From contig NZ_CABVII010000017.1 in assembly GCF_902497995.1 (NCBI RefSeq), forward strand, positions 98,762-162,761: a stretch of DNA of 64,000 bases. Direction: 5' to 3'. The notes beneath the pieces were generated by a model. The model was not told the DNA's origin. It made no database searches and saw nothing but the letters and a program-made list of their open reading frames with translations. This DNA comes from Pseudomonas fluorescens (GTDB taxonomy: Bacteria > Pseudomonadota > Gammaproteobacteria > Pseudomonadales > Pseudomonadaceae). The position numbers were made by a program, and so were the translations under genes. Positions 51,760 to 61,288 of the stretch are shown here, piece by piece. Within the stretch, counting starts at the first letter, position 1. Each line of letters starts with the position of its first letter.

Positions 51760-52308
51760 TTACTGAGCCGGCTCATTCTGCGACAGAATCAGCTTACCTT
51801 CCTTGTCCACCGGAATCTGATTACCCGGATCCCGATCCATCCGCACCTTGCCTTCCTTGCCATACAGCGAATAACGCACGTCGTAGCCTACAACCTTGTC
51901 ACTGATGTCATTCACCGTGTTACAGCGAGTCTGGGTCGTGGTGTAGGTATCGCGATTCTGCATACCTTCCTGCACCTTGTTACCCGCGTAACCGCCACCG
52001 ACCGCACCGGCCACCGTGGCAATTTTCTTGCCCGTACCGCCGCCGACCTGGTTACCGAGCAAACCACCCGCAACGGCACCGATGGCGGTACCGAGAATCT
52101 GGTGTTGATCTTTGACCGGCGCCTGCCGGGTCACTGCTACGTCCTTGCACACTTCACGTGGCGTCTTGATTTGTGTCTTGACCGGTTCAACGGCTAGAAC
52201 CTGAGCAAACTCAGGACCGCTTTTAACCAGGCTGTAGGTGGCCACAGCACCCCCGGCAGTCACACCGACAGCACCCAATACCGCACCAACCAGCATCGAC
52301 TTGTTCAC
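51760..52308 (-). CDS. Glycine-zipper 2TM-domain envelope protein
   Basis: This 182-residue protein has an N-terminal membrane segment or uncleaved signal (MNKSMLVGAVLGAVGVTAGG) and a glycine zipper at about 72-105 (GTAIGAVAGGLLGNQVGGGT, AGAVGGGYAGNKVQ), as in the 17-kDa surface antigen family. Cys residues at about 54 and 129 may form a disulphide. Such proteins sit in the envelope; the role is not known. It is convergent with suhB. Confidence 0.85.
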   Translation of the reverse strand: MNKSMLVGAVLGAVGVTAGGAVATYSLVKSGPEFAQVLAVEPVKTQIKTPREVCKDVAVTRQAPVKDQHQILGTAIGAVAGGLLGNQVGGGTGKKIATVAGAVGGGYAGNKVQEGMQNRDTYTTTQTRCNTVNDISDKVVGYDVRYSLYGKEGKVRMDRDPGNQIPVDKEGKLILSQNEPAQ

Positions 52309-52365
52309 ATGAACCTCCTGACCATCTCATGCGGGACGCGCCCGCGCTTCTCCCAGCCTTGGAGC

Positions 52366-52400
52366 ATAAAAAAAGGCGCGAGTTCAACTCGCGCCTTTTT
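52366..52400 (-). terminator. Rho-independent terminator of the queA-secF operon
   Basis: A perfect stem aaaaaggcgcgag/ctcgcgccttttt with a ttcaa loop lies 28 bases after the secF stop. On the minus strand a run of seven T follows. Confidence 0.92.
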
Positions 52401-52427
52401 GGATGACACCGCTGGAGGAATGTTCCT

Positions 52428-53342
52428 TCAAGGACGGTCGTCGATTTCCTTCTCGGTAGCCACCGGTGGAATCAGGTCTTCGGTACTCAGGTTCAGCCAG
52501 ATCAACACCACGTTGGCGATGTAGATCGACGAATAGGTACCGGCCATCACACCGACAAACAGCGCGATGGAGAAGCCCCACAGGTTGTCACCGCCGAAGA
52601 TCAACAGCGCGCCGATCGCCAGCAGGGTGGAGATCGAAGTGGCCATGGTCCGCAGCAGGGTTTGCGTGGTCGAGATGTTGATGTTCTCGATCAGGGTCGC
52701 CTTGCGCAGCACACGGAAGTTCTCACGAACCCGGTCGAATACCACGATGGTGTCGTTCAGCGAGTAACCGATGATCGCCAGCACCGCCGCCAGCACCGTG
52801 AGATCGAAGGTGATCTGGAAGAACGAAAGGATCCCCAGGGTCACCACCACGTCATGGATCAGCGAAACGATGGCGCCGACCGCGAATTTCCACTGAAAGC
52901 GGAACGCCAGGTAGAGCATGATGCCGCCCAGCGCCATCAGCATGCCGAGGCCGCCCTGGTCGCGCAGCTCTTCACCGACCTGCGGGCCGACGAACTCGAC
53001 GCGCTTGACCACGGCCGGGTTGTCGCCGCCGGCCTTCTGCAGGGCTTCAGCCACCTGGTGACCCAGTTGCGGGTCTTCGCCAGGCATGCGCACCAGCAGA
53101 TCGGTGGTCGCGCCAAAGCTCTGGACTATGGCGTCGTTGTAACCCGAGGTCGCCAGCTGCTCACGCACCTTGGTGACGTCGGCCGGACGCTCGTAGGTCA
53201 GCTCGATGAGCGTACCGCCGGTGAAGTCCAGACCGTAGTTCAGGCCCTTGCTGAACCAGCTGAACAACGCCAGAACCGTAAGGAGCAATGTGACGCCGAA
53301 CGCAACGTTGCGAACGCCCATGAAGTTGATTGTACGTAACAT
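52428..53342 (-). CDS. secF: Protein translocase subunit SecF
   Basis: SecF works with SecD and YajC to use the proton gradient for pulling exported proteins. The 304-residue protein has six membrane segments, the N-terminal GLDFTGGTLIELTY motif, and GYSLNDTIVVFDRVREN in segment 4. It lies 9 bases after secD. Confidence 0.97.
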   Translation of the reverse strand: MLRTINFMGVRNVAFGVTLLLTVLALFSWFSKGLNYGLDFTGGTLIELTYERPADVTKVREQLATSGYNDAIVQSFGATTDLLVRMPGEDPQLGHQVAEALQKAGGDNPAVVKRVEFVGPQVGEELRDQGGLGMLMALGGIMLYLAFRFQWKFAVGAIVSLIHDVVVTLGILSFFQITFDLTVLAAVLAIIGYSLNDTIVVFDRVRENFRVLRKATLIENINISTTQTLLRTMATSISTLLAIGALLIFGGDNLWGFSIALFVGVMAGTYSSIYIANVVLIWLNLSTEDLIPPVATEKEIDDRP

Positions 53343-53351
53343 GGCAGCCCC

Positions 53352-55220
53352 TTAAATCCACAACTTCTTGAAGTCACGACCGCCGAAGATCAGGTTGACC
53401 ATCGCGCGGGTCACCATGATGGCCGTGAACATCGAGGTAAAGATCCCGAGGGACATGGTCACTGCGAAGCCCTTCACCGGGCCGGTGCCCATGGCAAAGA
53501 GAATCCCGCCGACCAGCAAGGTGGTCAGGTTGGAGTCGAGAATCGCAGTAAATGCCCGGCCGAAGCCTTCGTTGATTGCCCGCTGCACAGACATGCCCGC
53601 CGCGATCTCTTCACGTATCCGCGAGAAGATCAGCACGTTGGCGTCGACCGCCATGCCCATGGTCAAGACGATACCGGCGATACCCGGCAGGGTCAGCGTG
53701 GCACCCAGCAGCGACATCAAGGCCAGCAGCAACACCATGTTCACCGCCAGCGCGACGGTGGCGATGATGCCGAAGAAGCGGTAGATGGCGATGATGAACA
53801 GCGAGACGAACAGCATGCCCCACAGCGATGCATCGACACCCTTGACGATGTTGTCGGCACCCAGGCTCGGGCCGATGGTGCGCTCTTCAGCGAAGTACAT
53901 CGGTGCCGCCAGACCACCGGCACGCAGCAGCAGCGCCAGCTCGGACGACTCGCCCTGGCCGTTCAGGCCGGTGATGCGGAATTGAGCACCCAGCGGCGAC
54001 TGGATGGTCGCCAGGCTGATGATCTTCTTCTCTTCCTTGAAGGTTTGCACCGGCACGTCTTTCTCGACGCCATTGACCATTTTCTTGACGTAAGTGGTCA
54101 CCGGACGCTGTTCGATGAAGATCACCGCCATGCTGCGACCGACGTTGCTGCGCGTCGCGCGACTCATCAGCTCGCCACCGTGGCCATCCAGACGGATGTT
54201 CACTTCAGGCGTGCCTTGCTCGCCGAAGCCAGCCTTGGCGTCGGTGACCTGGTCACCGGTGATGATCAGGCCACGCTCGATCTGTGCCGGCGGACGATTG
54301 CCTTCACGGAACTCGAAGGATTCGGAAGTGGCCTTCGAAGCACCCGGCTCGGCGGCCAGACGGAACTCGAGGTTGGCCGTCTTGCCGAGGATACGCTTGG
54401 CTTCTGCGGTGTCCTGCACGCCCGGCAGCTCAACCACGATGCGGTTGGCGCCCTGGCGCTGAACGATGGGTTCGGCCACGCCCAGCTCGTTGACGCGGTT
54501 ACGTACCGTGGTCAAGTTCTGCTTGATGGAGTATTCGCGGATTTCCGCCAGCTTGGCCGGGGTCATCGCCAGACGCAGCACCGGCTGGCCATTGAGGTCG
54601 GCCGGAACAATGTCGAAATCGTTGAAGTTCTTGCGGATCAGGGCACGGGCTTGTTCGCGGGCTGCTTCATCGGTGAAGCCCAGCTGAATGGCACCGTCGA
54701 CTTGCGGCAGGCTGCGATAGCGCAGTTTCTCTTTACGCAACAGGCTCTTGACGTCGCCTTCGTAGACTTTCAGGCGCGCGTCGAGGGCTTTGTCCATGTC
54801 CACTTCCAGCAGGAAGTGCACACCACCGGACAAGTCCAGACCCAGCTTCATCGGGTGCGCGCCAAAGCTGCGCAGCCATTGCGGGGTGGTTTGCGCCAGG
54901 TTCAGTGCAACGACGTAGTCATCACCCAATGCCTTGCGTACAACGTCTTTGGCCGGCAGCTGGTCTTCAGCCTTGGTCAGGCGAAGCAGACCGCCCTTGC
55001 CGTTCTCGGCCAGGCTGGCCGCCTTGACGTTGATCCCGGATTCCTTGAGCGCTGCGCTCACACGATCCAGATCAGCCTGAGTGACCTGCAGCGAAGTGCT
55101 TGCACCGCTGATCTGAATAGCCGGGTCATCAGGGTATAAATTGGGAGCGGAATACACCAGACCGACCGCCAGCACCGCCAGGATCAGAATGTATTTCCAC
55201 AGAGGGTATTTGTTCAGCAT
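53352..55220 (-). CDS. secD: Protein translocase subunit SecD
   Basis: The 622-residue subunit has an N-terminal membrane segment (MLNKYPLWKYILILAVLAVG), a large periplasmic region with LGLDLSGGVHFLLEVDMD, and five C-terminal segments including GMAVDANVLIFSRIREE. I prefer the second of two adjacent ATGs as start. It is between yajC and secF. Confidence 0.96.
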   Translation of the reverse strand: MLNKYPLWKYILILAVLAVGLVYSAPNLYPDDPAIQISGASTSLQVTQADLDRVSAALKESGINVKAASLAENGKGGLLRLTKAEDQLPAKDVVRKALGDDYVVALNLAQTTPQWLRSFGAHPMKLGLDLSGGVHFLLEVDMDKALDARLKVYEGDVKSLLRKEKLRYRSLPQVDGAIQLGFTDEAAREQARALIRKNFNDFDIVPADLNGQPVLRLAMTPAKLAEIREYSIKQNLTTVRNRVNELGVAEPIVQRQGANRIVVELPGVQDTAEAKRILGKTANLEFRLAAEPGASKATSESFEFREGNRPPAQIERGLIITGDQVTDAKAGFGEQGTPEVNIRLDGHGGELMSRATRSNVGRSMAVIFIEQRPVTTYVKKMVNGVEKDVPVQTFKEEKKIISLATIQSPLGAQFRITGLNGQGESSELALLLRAGGLAAPMYFAEERTIGPSLGADNIVKGVDASLWGMLFVSLFIIAIYRFFGIIATVALAVNMVLLLALMSLLGATLTLPGIAGIVLTMGMAVDANVLIFSRIREEIAAGMSVQRAINEGFGRAFTAILDSNLTTLLVGGILFAMGTGPVKGFAVTMSLGIFTSMFTAIMVTRAMVNLIFGGRDFKKLWI

Positions 55221-55283
55221 CACGCCGCCCGCTTATGACGCGGGGCGCCTTGCGCGCCCCGTCGATTGAGTAGAAGTTGAAAC

Positions 55284-55619
55284 TTAGATCGCTTTGAGCG
55301 TGCCTTTTGGCAGCGTGGCGGCGATGGCGCCTTTCTGGAATTTCATTTCGACGGTGTCGGAAACTTCCAGAACCACGAAGTCGTCGGCCACTTTGGTGAT
55401 CTTGCCGGCGATGCCGCCGGTGGTCACGACTTCGTCACCTTTTTGCAGGCTGCCCAGCAGGTTTTTCTGCTCTTTGGCGCGCTTGGCCTGTGGACGCCAG
55501 ATCATCAGGTAGAAGATGACCAGGAAACCGACCAGGAAAATCCACTCAAAGCCGCCGCCCATCGGGCCAGCAGCAGGTGCAGCGGCGTCAGCCATGGCGT
55601 TAGAGATAAAAAAGCTCAT
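55284..55619 (-). CDS. yajC: Sec translocon accessory protein YajC
   Basis: YajC is a small partner of SecDF (111 residues) with one membrane segment at about 27-42 (WIFLVGFLVIFYLMIWRPQ), followed by RAKEQKNLLGSLQKGDEVVT and a basic, beta-rich cytoplasmic tail. It is between tgt and secD. Confidence 0.97.
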   Translation of the reverse strand: MSFFISNAMADAAAPAAGPMGGGFEWIFLVGFLVIFYLMIWRPQAKRAKEQKNLLGSLQKGDEVVTTGGIAGKITKVADDFVVLEVSDTVEMKFQKGAIAATLPKGTLKAI

Positions 55620-55662
55620 TTAGCACTCCAGTTGCAAATGTTGAATCTTGGGGTCAGAAAAC

Positions 55663-56787
55663 TCAGTCCAAAGGCGGAACAGGTAACCCGCGTTTGGCGT
55701 AGAAGGCATCGACAAAGGCGGCCAATGTACCCTGTTGAATAGCCTCGCGCAAACCAGCCATAAGCACCTGGTAATGGCGCAAATTGTGGATGGTATTCAA
55801 CATGCTACCCAGCATTTCGCCGCACTTGTCCAGGTGATGCAGATAAGCACGGGAGAAGTTCTGGCAGGTGTAGCAATCGCAGGTCGGATCCAGCGGCGAA
55901 TCATCATGGCGATGGAACGCGTTACGGATCTTCAGCACGCCTGTATCAATGAACAGATGCCCATTGCGGGCATTACGGGTTGGCATCACGCAATCGAACA
56001 TGTCCACACCGCGGCGCACACCCTCCACGAGATCTTCCGGTTTGCCAACGCCCATAAGGTAACGAGGTTTGTCAGCCGGCATCTGGCCCGGCAGGTAGTC
56101 CAGCACCTTGATCATCTCGTGCTTGGGCTCGCCCACCGACAGACCGCCGATCGCCAAGCCATCGAAGCCGATCTTGTCGAGGCCTTCCAGGGAGCGCATG
56201 CGCAAATCCTGGTGCATGCCGCCCTGCACGATGCCGAACAGCGCCGCCGTGTTGTCGCCATGGGCGTTTTTCGAACGCTGGGCCCAGCGCAACGACAGCT
56301 CCATCGATACGCGAGCGACATCTTCGTCGGCCGGGTACGGCGTGCATTCGTCGAAAATCATCACGATGTCCGAGCCCAGGTCACGCTGGACCTGCATCGA
56401 CTCTTCCGGGCCCATGAATACTTTGGCGCCATCCACAGGAGAGGCGAAAGTCACACCCTCCTCCTTGATCTTGCGCATCGCGCCGAGGCTGAACACCTGG
56501 AAACCACCGGAGTCGGTCAGAATCGGGCCTTTCCACTGCATGAAATCGTGCAGGTCGCCGTGCTTCTTGATCACTTCGGTGCCAGGACGCAGCCACAAGT
56601 GGAAGGTGTTGCCCAGAATGATTTCCGCGCCCGTGGCGGTGATATCCCGCGGCAGCATGCCCTTGACCGTGCCGTAGGTGCCCACCGGCATGAACGCCGG
56701 GGTTTCTACCGTACCGCGTGGAAAGGTCAAACGACCGCGACGCGCCTTGCCGTCGGTGGCCAGCAGTTCAAACGACATACGACTCAT
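55663..56787 (-). CDS. tgt: Queuine tRNA-ribosyltransferase
   Basis: Tgt exchanges G34 for preQ1 in tRNAs with GUN anticodons. The 374-residue protein has the N-terminal barrel (PAFMPVGTYGTVKG), LTDSGGFQVFSL, nucleophile region FDCVMPTRNARNG, and the zinc site CDCYTCQNFSRAYLHHL. I use the first ATG (56787) because gaggaa is 5 bases upstream and the ATGA overlaps the queA stop; the ATG three codons later is also found in homologues. Confidence 0.96.
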   Translation of the reverse strand: MSRMSFELLATDGKARRGRLTFPRGTVETPAFMPVGTYGTVKGMLPRDITATGAEIILGNTFHLWLRPGTEVIKKHGDLHDFMQWKGPILTDSGGFQVFSLGAMRKIKEEGVTFASPVDGAKVFMGPEESMQVQRDLGSDIVMIFDECTPYPADEDVARVSMELSLRWAQRSKNAHGDNTAALFGIVQGGMHQDLRMRSLEGLDKIGFDGLAIGGLSVGEPKHEMIKVLDYLPGQMPADKPRYLMGVGKPEDLVEGVRRGVDMFDCVMPTRNARNGHLFIDTGVLKIRNAFHRHDDSPLDPTCDCYTCQNFSRAYLHHLDKCGEMLGSMLNTIHNLRHYQVLMAGLREAIQQGTLAAFVDAFYAKRGLPVPPLD

Positions 56788-57833
56788 ACTGTTTCCTCTG
56801 GGCCGCGCGGCGCCGGATTACGGGTGATAAACATCGCATCACCGTAGCTGAAAAAGCGGTAACCATGCTCGACGGCGGCTTTGTAAGCGGCCATGGCTTC
56901 GGGATAACCGGCGAACGCCGAAACCAGCATCAACAGCGTGGATTCGGGCAAATGAAAGTTGGTGACCAGGGCATCGACCACATGAAACGGCCGGCCCGGG
57001 TAGATAAAGATGTCGGTGTCGCCACTGAACGGCTTGAGCACGCCATCGCGCGCCGCGCTTTCCAGGGAACGCACACTGGTGGTCCCCACCGCCACCACCC
57101 GCCCGCCACGAGCGCGACAGGCGGCAACCGCATCCACCACGTCCTGGCCGACTTCCAGCCATTCACTGTGCATGTGGTGGTCTTCGATCTTCTCGACGCG
57201 CACCGGCTGAAACGTGCCCGCACCCACGTGCAAGGTCACGAACGCCGTCTCGACGCCCTTGGCGGCAATCGCCTCCATCAGCGGCTGATCGAAATGCAGC
57301 CCCGCCGTCGGCGCCGCCACCGCGCCCAGACGCTCGGCGTACACCGTCTGATAACGCTCACGGTCCGAGCCTTCATCCGGGCGGTCTATATAAGGCGGCA
57401 ACGGCATGTGCCCGACGCGATCGAGCAGCGGCAACACCTCTTCGGCAAACCCCAACTCGAACAACGCATCATGACGCGCCAGCATCTGGGCCTCGCCACC
57501 GCCGTCGATCAGGATCTTCGACCCCGGCTTGGGCGACTTGCTGGAACGCACATGCGCCAGCACGCGATGACTGTCCAGCACCCGCTCCACCAGAATTTCC
57601 AGCTTGCCGCCGGAAGCCTTCTGGCCAAACAGCCGCGCCGGAATCACCCGGGTATTGTTGAACACCATCAAATCGCCCGGACGCAAATGCTCGAGCAAAT
57701 CAGTGAATTGACGGTGTGCCAGGGCGCCACTGACCCCATCCAGGGTCAACAGGCGACTGTTGCGACGCTCGGCCAAAGGGTGGCGGGCGATCAGCGAATC
57801 AGGGAGTTCGAAGGTAAAGTCAGCAACGCGCAT
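56784..57833 (-). CDS. queA: S-adenosylmethionine:tRNA ribosyltransferase-isomerase
   Basis: QueA adds the epoxycyclopentane ring to preQ1 in tRNA. The 349-residue protein opens with MRVADFTFELPDSLIARHPL and has FNNTRVIPARLFGQK, AAPTAGLHFD and LHVGAGTFQPVR. It is first in the queA-tgt-yajC-secD-secF cluster. Confidence 0.96.
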   Translation of the reverse strand: MRVADFTFELPDSLIARHPLAERRNSRLLTLDGVSGALAHRQFTDLLEHLRPGDLMVFNNTRVIPARLFGQKASGGKLEILVERVLDSHRVLAHVRSSKSPKPGSKILIDGGGEAQMLARHDALFELGFAEEVLPLLDRVGHMPLPPYIDRPDEGSDRERYQTVYAERLGAVAAPTAGLHFDQPLMEAIAAKGVETAFVTLHVGAGTFQPVRVEKIEDHHMHSEWLEVGQDVVDAVAACRARGGRVVAVGTTSVRSLESAARDGVLKPFSGDTDIFIYPGRPFHVVDALVTNFHLPESTLLMLVSAFAGYPEAMAAYKAAVEHGYRFFSYGDAMFITRNPAPRGPEETV

Positions 57834-57898
57834 GATGGGGTTCGTCTAGCAGGGCCGCAAAGTCTAGCGGAAATATCAAAAATTCTCCATGTACCTGA

Positions 57899-57927
57899 TT
57901 GACCAACGGTAATCTCATCTCTATACT
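57899..57927 (+). promoter_or_regulatory. Sigma-70 promoter of tRNA-Leu
   Basis: ttgacc (57899-57904) and tatact (57922-57927) are separated by 17 bases and end 13 bases before the tRNA gene. Confidence 0.85.
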
Positions 57928-57940
57928 TCGCCGCCATTGA

Positions 57941-58025
57941 GCCCTGATGGCGGAATTGGTAGACGCGGCGGATTCAAAATCCGTTTTCGCAAGAAGTGGG
58001 AGTTCGAGTCTCCCTCGGGGCACCA
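57941..58025 (+). tRNA. tRNA-Leu (anticodon CAA)
   Basis: An 85-base type II tRNA with encoded CCA. The acceptor stem gccctga pairs with tcggggc, the anticodon stem gcgga/tccgt encloses loop ttcaaaa with anticodon caa at 57975-57977, there is a long variable arm, and gttcgagtc is the T loop. It reads UUG codons. tRNA-Leu genes are frequent integration sites; the DNA to the right is accessory in character. Confidence 0.97.
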
Positions 58026-58033
58026 AAATTAAG

Positions 58034-58064
58034 AAAGGTCTTGCTTTGCAAGGCCTTTTTTTTC
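58034..58064 (+). terminator. Terminator of tRNA-Leu
   Basis: aaaggtcttgc and gcaaggccttt form an 11-base stem (one G-T pair) around ttt, followed by tttttt, 9 bases after the tRNA. Confidence 0.88.
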
Positions 58065-58189
58065 GTCTGCAAAAAAGCCACCCCCGCCCCGCCGCAGTCG
58101 GGTAGGAGCTGTCGAAGGCTGCGATCTTTTGATCTTGCTGTTCGCCCACGCCGCCCGCACTGGTGGAGCATTTCACAAGGATTCCCCCC

Positions 58190-58519
58190 ATGGAATTGCT
58201 GCTGGAAACCGTTGCCCTGTTCTCCCTCAAGCTGGCTTATGAGACGGAGGATTCGAGTCCGATTCTGCGGGATGATTTGATGATGAGTGATTATGAGCGG
58301 GAGGTGTTTGGGTTGCTGGTGCGTCGGGGGGATGTTGAGGGGATTCAGCAAAAAGTGGGTGCGTGTGTGTGCCTGGCGATGGAAGCTTTAGGCGGTGCGG
58401 AGAAACCCCTTGGACGGGAGTTGAATAGACTCGTAGCTGATTTTGGTAGTGCACAGACGATGGAGCAGCTTGATAACCTGCTTATTACGCTCAGGGATTA
58501 TTTGAAAGCTATCCAGTAA
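58190..58519 (+). CDS. Uncharacterised 109-residue helical protein
   Basis: I do not recognise the family. The start MELLLETVALFSLKLAY follows acaagga by 8 bases. The protein is predicted almost all helical (YEREVFGLLVRRGDVEGIQQ, TMEQLDNLLITLRDYLKAI), without signal or membrane segments. It is the first gene after tRNA-Leu, and its GC is lower than the core genes nearby. Confidence 0.68.
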   Translation: MELLLETVALFSLKLAYETEDSSPILRDDLMMSDYEREVFGLLVRRGDVEGIQQKVGACVCLAMEALGGAEKPLGRELNRLVADFGSAQTMEQLDNLLITLRDYLKAIQ

Positions 58520-58567
58520 GGATTCGTTTGGGTGGCCGACTACCCCGACGGAGCCTGCGAGGGGATG

Positions 58568-58795
58568 GACATGGATATGCATATTCCTGCTGGCCAGCAG
58601 CGCAACTAATCAGTATATGGACGGGACGGCTTCGGAGGGGTTGCACGCAGATGCTTCCCTTCAGAAACAAGAAGGCCCCAACGTAATGCCGGACGGCACC
58701 AGCACCAGAGAATCGGGCGCGATTGGGGTTGATGCCGCGGTATCCCACCGGTCATGTCAAATGTGTAAGTCACATAAAACTCGGCAAACACTAGA
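58568..58795 (-). pseudogene. Remnant of a second Abi_2 gene start and its upstream region
   Basis: This stretch is a diverged direct copy of 61202-61433. Read on the minus strand it matches the start of the Abi_2 gene (PKPSRPYTD then a stop, then LRCWPAG in place of ALLASRG by frameshift) and about 150 bases before it. The rest of the Abi_2 gene is missing here. No intact ORF remains. Confidence 0.7.
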
Positions 58796-58898
58796 GTGTA
58801 GAACTCGACGTGATGAACGCTTGATATGGCACCTATCGTTACTGCTCATCAAGGAGTAACGACAGGAATTCATCACTACAGACGCACCGACATCAATC

Positions 58899-60197
58899 TC
58901 ATCCTAAAAACCGTAAAATAGCAGGAGTGCCAGTGCCATTATTGGAGACGGAGCCGCAGGCGACAAGCGCACCGTCGGATTGCACAGCGATCACTCGCGC
59001 CATCCCCGGACTTGGGAAAATGACAATTCCATCTGAGTTGCCACCAAACCCAGTATCAGGTCCCCCGTTATCAAGATAACGACCCACTACGCCAAATCCT
59101 CCGTCCCCCCCCCAATAAGAACCAACCACTACTATTTTTTTGTCACGCTGTTCTAGACCGGATATCCATTCAAGTTCGTGACCCTTCTCAATGCGCGATA
59201 TAAATTCAATGACGCCGCCTTCTTTCAGTCGAACGACGAGTCCACTCGATGGGTCACCGCCACCAATATGAGGAGGCGGAGTTCTGCCTATCGCTAAAAT
59301 TTTTCCATCCTGCTGAATATCAACACCCCACAACTCTGACTCTTCAGGCTCTTGCAACTCTACGTAACCATTCACCCCAAAAGAAGTATCAGGATCTCCA
59401 TTGATTTCGTAACGAGAAATAAAACCTTTAACTAGAAAGCCTGATTCATTCGGATACGGGATGCGTAAATATCCCGTTATCACGAGCTTTTCAACACCAT
59501 TGATTATCTGGAGAGCAAGTCCTTCAATACGCTGGGAACTCGCTCTGGTAACATCAACATAACCCTCACCCTGAAAACCGTGATCAAGACTTCCGTTAGC
59601 TTTAAGACGGATAAGCCATTTTCGGGAAGTGTGTCTGTTGGTATGGGCCAGCAATATTGATCCGTCCGGAAAAACAATCATGTTCGATCCATCAGAAGCC
59701 GAGCTTCTGGGGCGCTCACTGACATCCGACTCTTTAACCACCACCTCTCCGTCGACGTTACACTCTTTCAGAAAATCCAGAACCACTGACCCGTTGACTC
59801 CAAAAGTCTTGTCGGGTGTTCCATCCATATTAAATCGGACCAAGCCTGGATAAGAATTAGCGACTGTACCCGATATCAGAACCCGTCCATCAGTTAGCGT
59901 AGAAACGCTCAGAGCTTGGGAAGGCAGATTTGTGGCAAATGAGCCAAATATATATCCCCCACCAAAGCCTGGATCAACCACCCCCTTATCTGTAATTCGA
60001 GCTAGGAAATAATTATCTCCACCTGACTCTCGCCTCACCCCTGTAACGTAAAAGTGATTTTCAAATCCGTTATTTCCTTCCGCCATGTCGAATATATACA
60101 GACCAATGTTCGCCTCTAGCAAACACACACCGTTATTTCCGTAACTTTCATCAGGCTCACCCGCCTTATCACTCCCCCGAACATCTGAACTCGACAT
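58899..60197 (-). CDS. Delta-60 repeat (beta-propeller-like) protein
   Basis: This 432-residue protein contains about six to seven degenerate repeats of roughly 55-60 residues. Each has a turn like PDTSFGVNGYV or PDKTFGVNGSV followed by a strand with DGRVLISG, DGSILLAHT or DGKILAIGR. This is the delta-60 repeat found in secreted or surface proteins of Pseudomonas, probably forming a propeller. No signal peptide is seen (MSSSDVRGSDKAGEPDESYG). Low GC and two flanking Abi_2 remnants mark it as acquired DNA. Function unknown. Confidence 0.82.
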   Translation of the reverse strand: MSSSDVRGSDKAGEPDESYGNNGVCLLEANIGLYIFDMAEGNNGFENHFYVTGVRRESGGDNYFLARITDKGVVDPGFGGGYIFGSFATNLPSQALSVSTLTDGRVLISGTVANSYPGLVRFNMDGTPDKTFGVNGSVVLDFLKECNVDGEVVVKESDVSERPRSSASDGSNMIVFPDGSILLAHTNRHTSRKWLIRLKANGSLDHGFQGEGYVDVTRASSQRIEGLALQIINGVEKLVITGYLRIPYPNESGFLVKGFISRYEINGDPDTSFGVNGYVELQEPEESELWGVDIQQDGKILAIGRTPPPHIGGGDPSSGLVVRLKEGGVIEFISRIEKGHELEWISGLEQRDKKIVVVGSYWGGDGGFGVVGRYLDNGGPDTGFGGNSDGIVIFPSPGMARVIAVQSDGALVACGSVSNNGTGTPAILRFLG

Positions 60198-60490
60198 TTT
60201 TTCTCCCTAATAACCATTAGATTAATCAAGAGCAGCTACCTCCCACTCACTTTCATTCAATTTATGGTTAACCTTGGACTTTGGTCTACTGTCAGAGTTG
60301 ACAGTAGACAATCGCCTGCTTATCTGGCACGCCCCTTAAAAAATAGTGGCCACCATTTTTTGAGACCAAAATTGGCAACATAGAATAAAAACCAAATTTA
60401 ATATTCAAAAAACCTAGGCAAAAAAAGGGGAAAAAGAGGGAAAAAAGAAAAAAGGGGGCAAATTTATTTTTTGCTTTACGCCGAAGCCAG
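60198..60490. other. AT-rich intergenic region with a palindrome and polypurine tract
   Basis: A perfect 10-base inverted repeat gtctactgtc/gacagtagac (60284-60309, 6-base loop) lies about 90 bases upstream of the delta-60 gene; with no T tract it may be an operator. At about 60420-60458 there is a 39-base purine-only run of a and g, able in principle to form triplex DNA. No gene is seen. Confidence 0.6.
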
Positions 60491-61288
60491 CTAGATCCCG
60501 AACAGTTTCCGAGGGAACCCGGTCTCATCCGGGAACCCCATCGCTTTGAAGGTGCAGCCCGGCATAGCAGGCTTTCTGTCGATCTGATCCGCGACTTCGC
60601 TGATCCAAGTCGAGGCTGGGGCGATCTTCTGTAGAAACCACATGACCGCAACCAACCCGTACAGCCGCTTGAGTGCATGCGGATCCAGCCCCAGCGTCTG
60701 AAAATACCGGTCGTCAGGTACCGCTAACGGGTTAGCCGAAGCCTGATTCCAGATACGGGTATGGTGCGCACAGCGGTTGCGCAAATGGCTCGTCTGCTGC
60801 ATCCACCGACTTAGCATCTTGGCGTTGTCCAAGCCGACGCGCGCGAGGATGAGATTCTGATACTTGCTATTGAGCAGTTCGAAAAACTCCGAGAGATCCC
60901 CGAAATCCCATGCTTCCACCGCTACCCAAACGGGTATGGACTTGCCGGCTCGATAGTGCCACTGAATGCAGTCCTCTTTACTTCGTGCAATGTGCGATTG
61001 CTGCTTTTGGCTCCACTCTGCCCACTTGTTCCGCCTATTACCGCGACGGTCCGTGTACGGTTGAGTCTATTTGTTCAGAATGAATTTCGCATTGGTAACG
61101 TCTTGCTGCAGGCCGTTCATTTTGAACTCCCGCGCCGGGTACCAAAATCCGCTGAGGCGGTAATACCCTAGCTGCGCGAGCTTGCGCTCTGAACCAGACG
61201 GGTCATGGATTTGCATACCCCTGCTGGCCAGCAGCGCAACCATATCAGGGTATGTACGGAACGGTTTCGGACGGGCTGGGGTAGGCAA
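60491..61288 (-). pseudogene. Abi_2-family (HEPN RNase) gene broken by an in-frame TAG and a deletion
   Basis: The N-terminal part (candidate TTG start 61288, or ATG 61243) reads MVALLASRGMQIHDPSG and GYYRLSGFWYPARE, the Abi_2 signature. It stops at TAG 61067-61069. Reading on in the same frame gives ARSKEDCIQWHYRAGKSIPV, WVAVEAWDFGDLSEFFELL and LRNRCAHHTRIWN, the C-terminal half with the HEPN RNase motif RxxxxH. About 70-80 residues of the central helical domain are absent. Intact members cause abortive infection or act as toxins. The C-terminal piece alone (60491-60919) could still be translated from an ATG. Confidence 0.8.

Noticed and set aside
57941..58025. attL/attR site of an integrated island at tRNA-Leu
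   Set aside because: No integrase gene is next to the tRNA and I found no second copy of its 3' end in the window.
58163..58189. Upstream ATG for the 109-residue gene
   Set aside because: The ATG at 58190 has a better ribosome site (acaagga) and a natural hydrophobic N-terminus.
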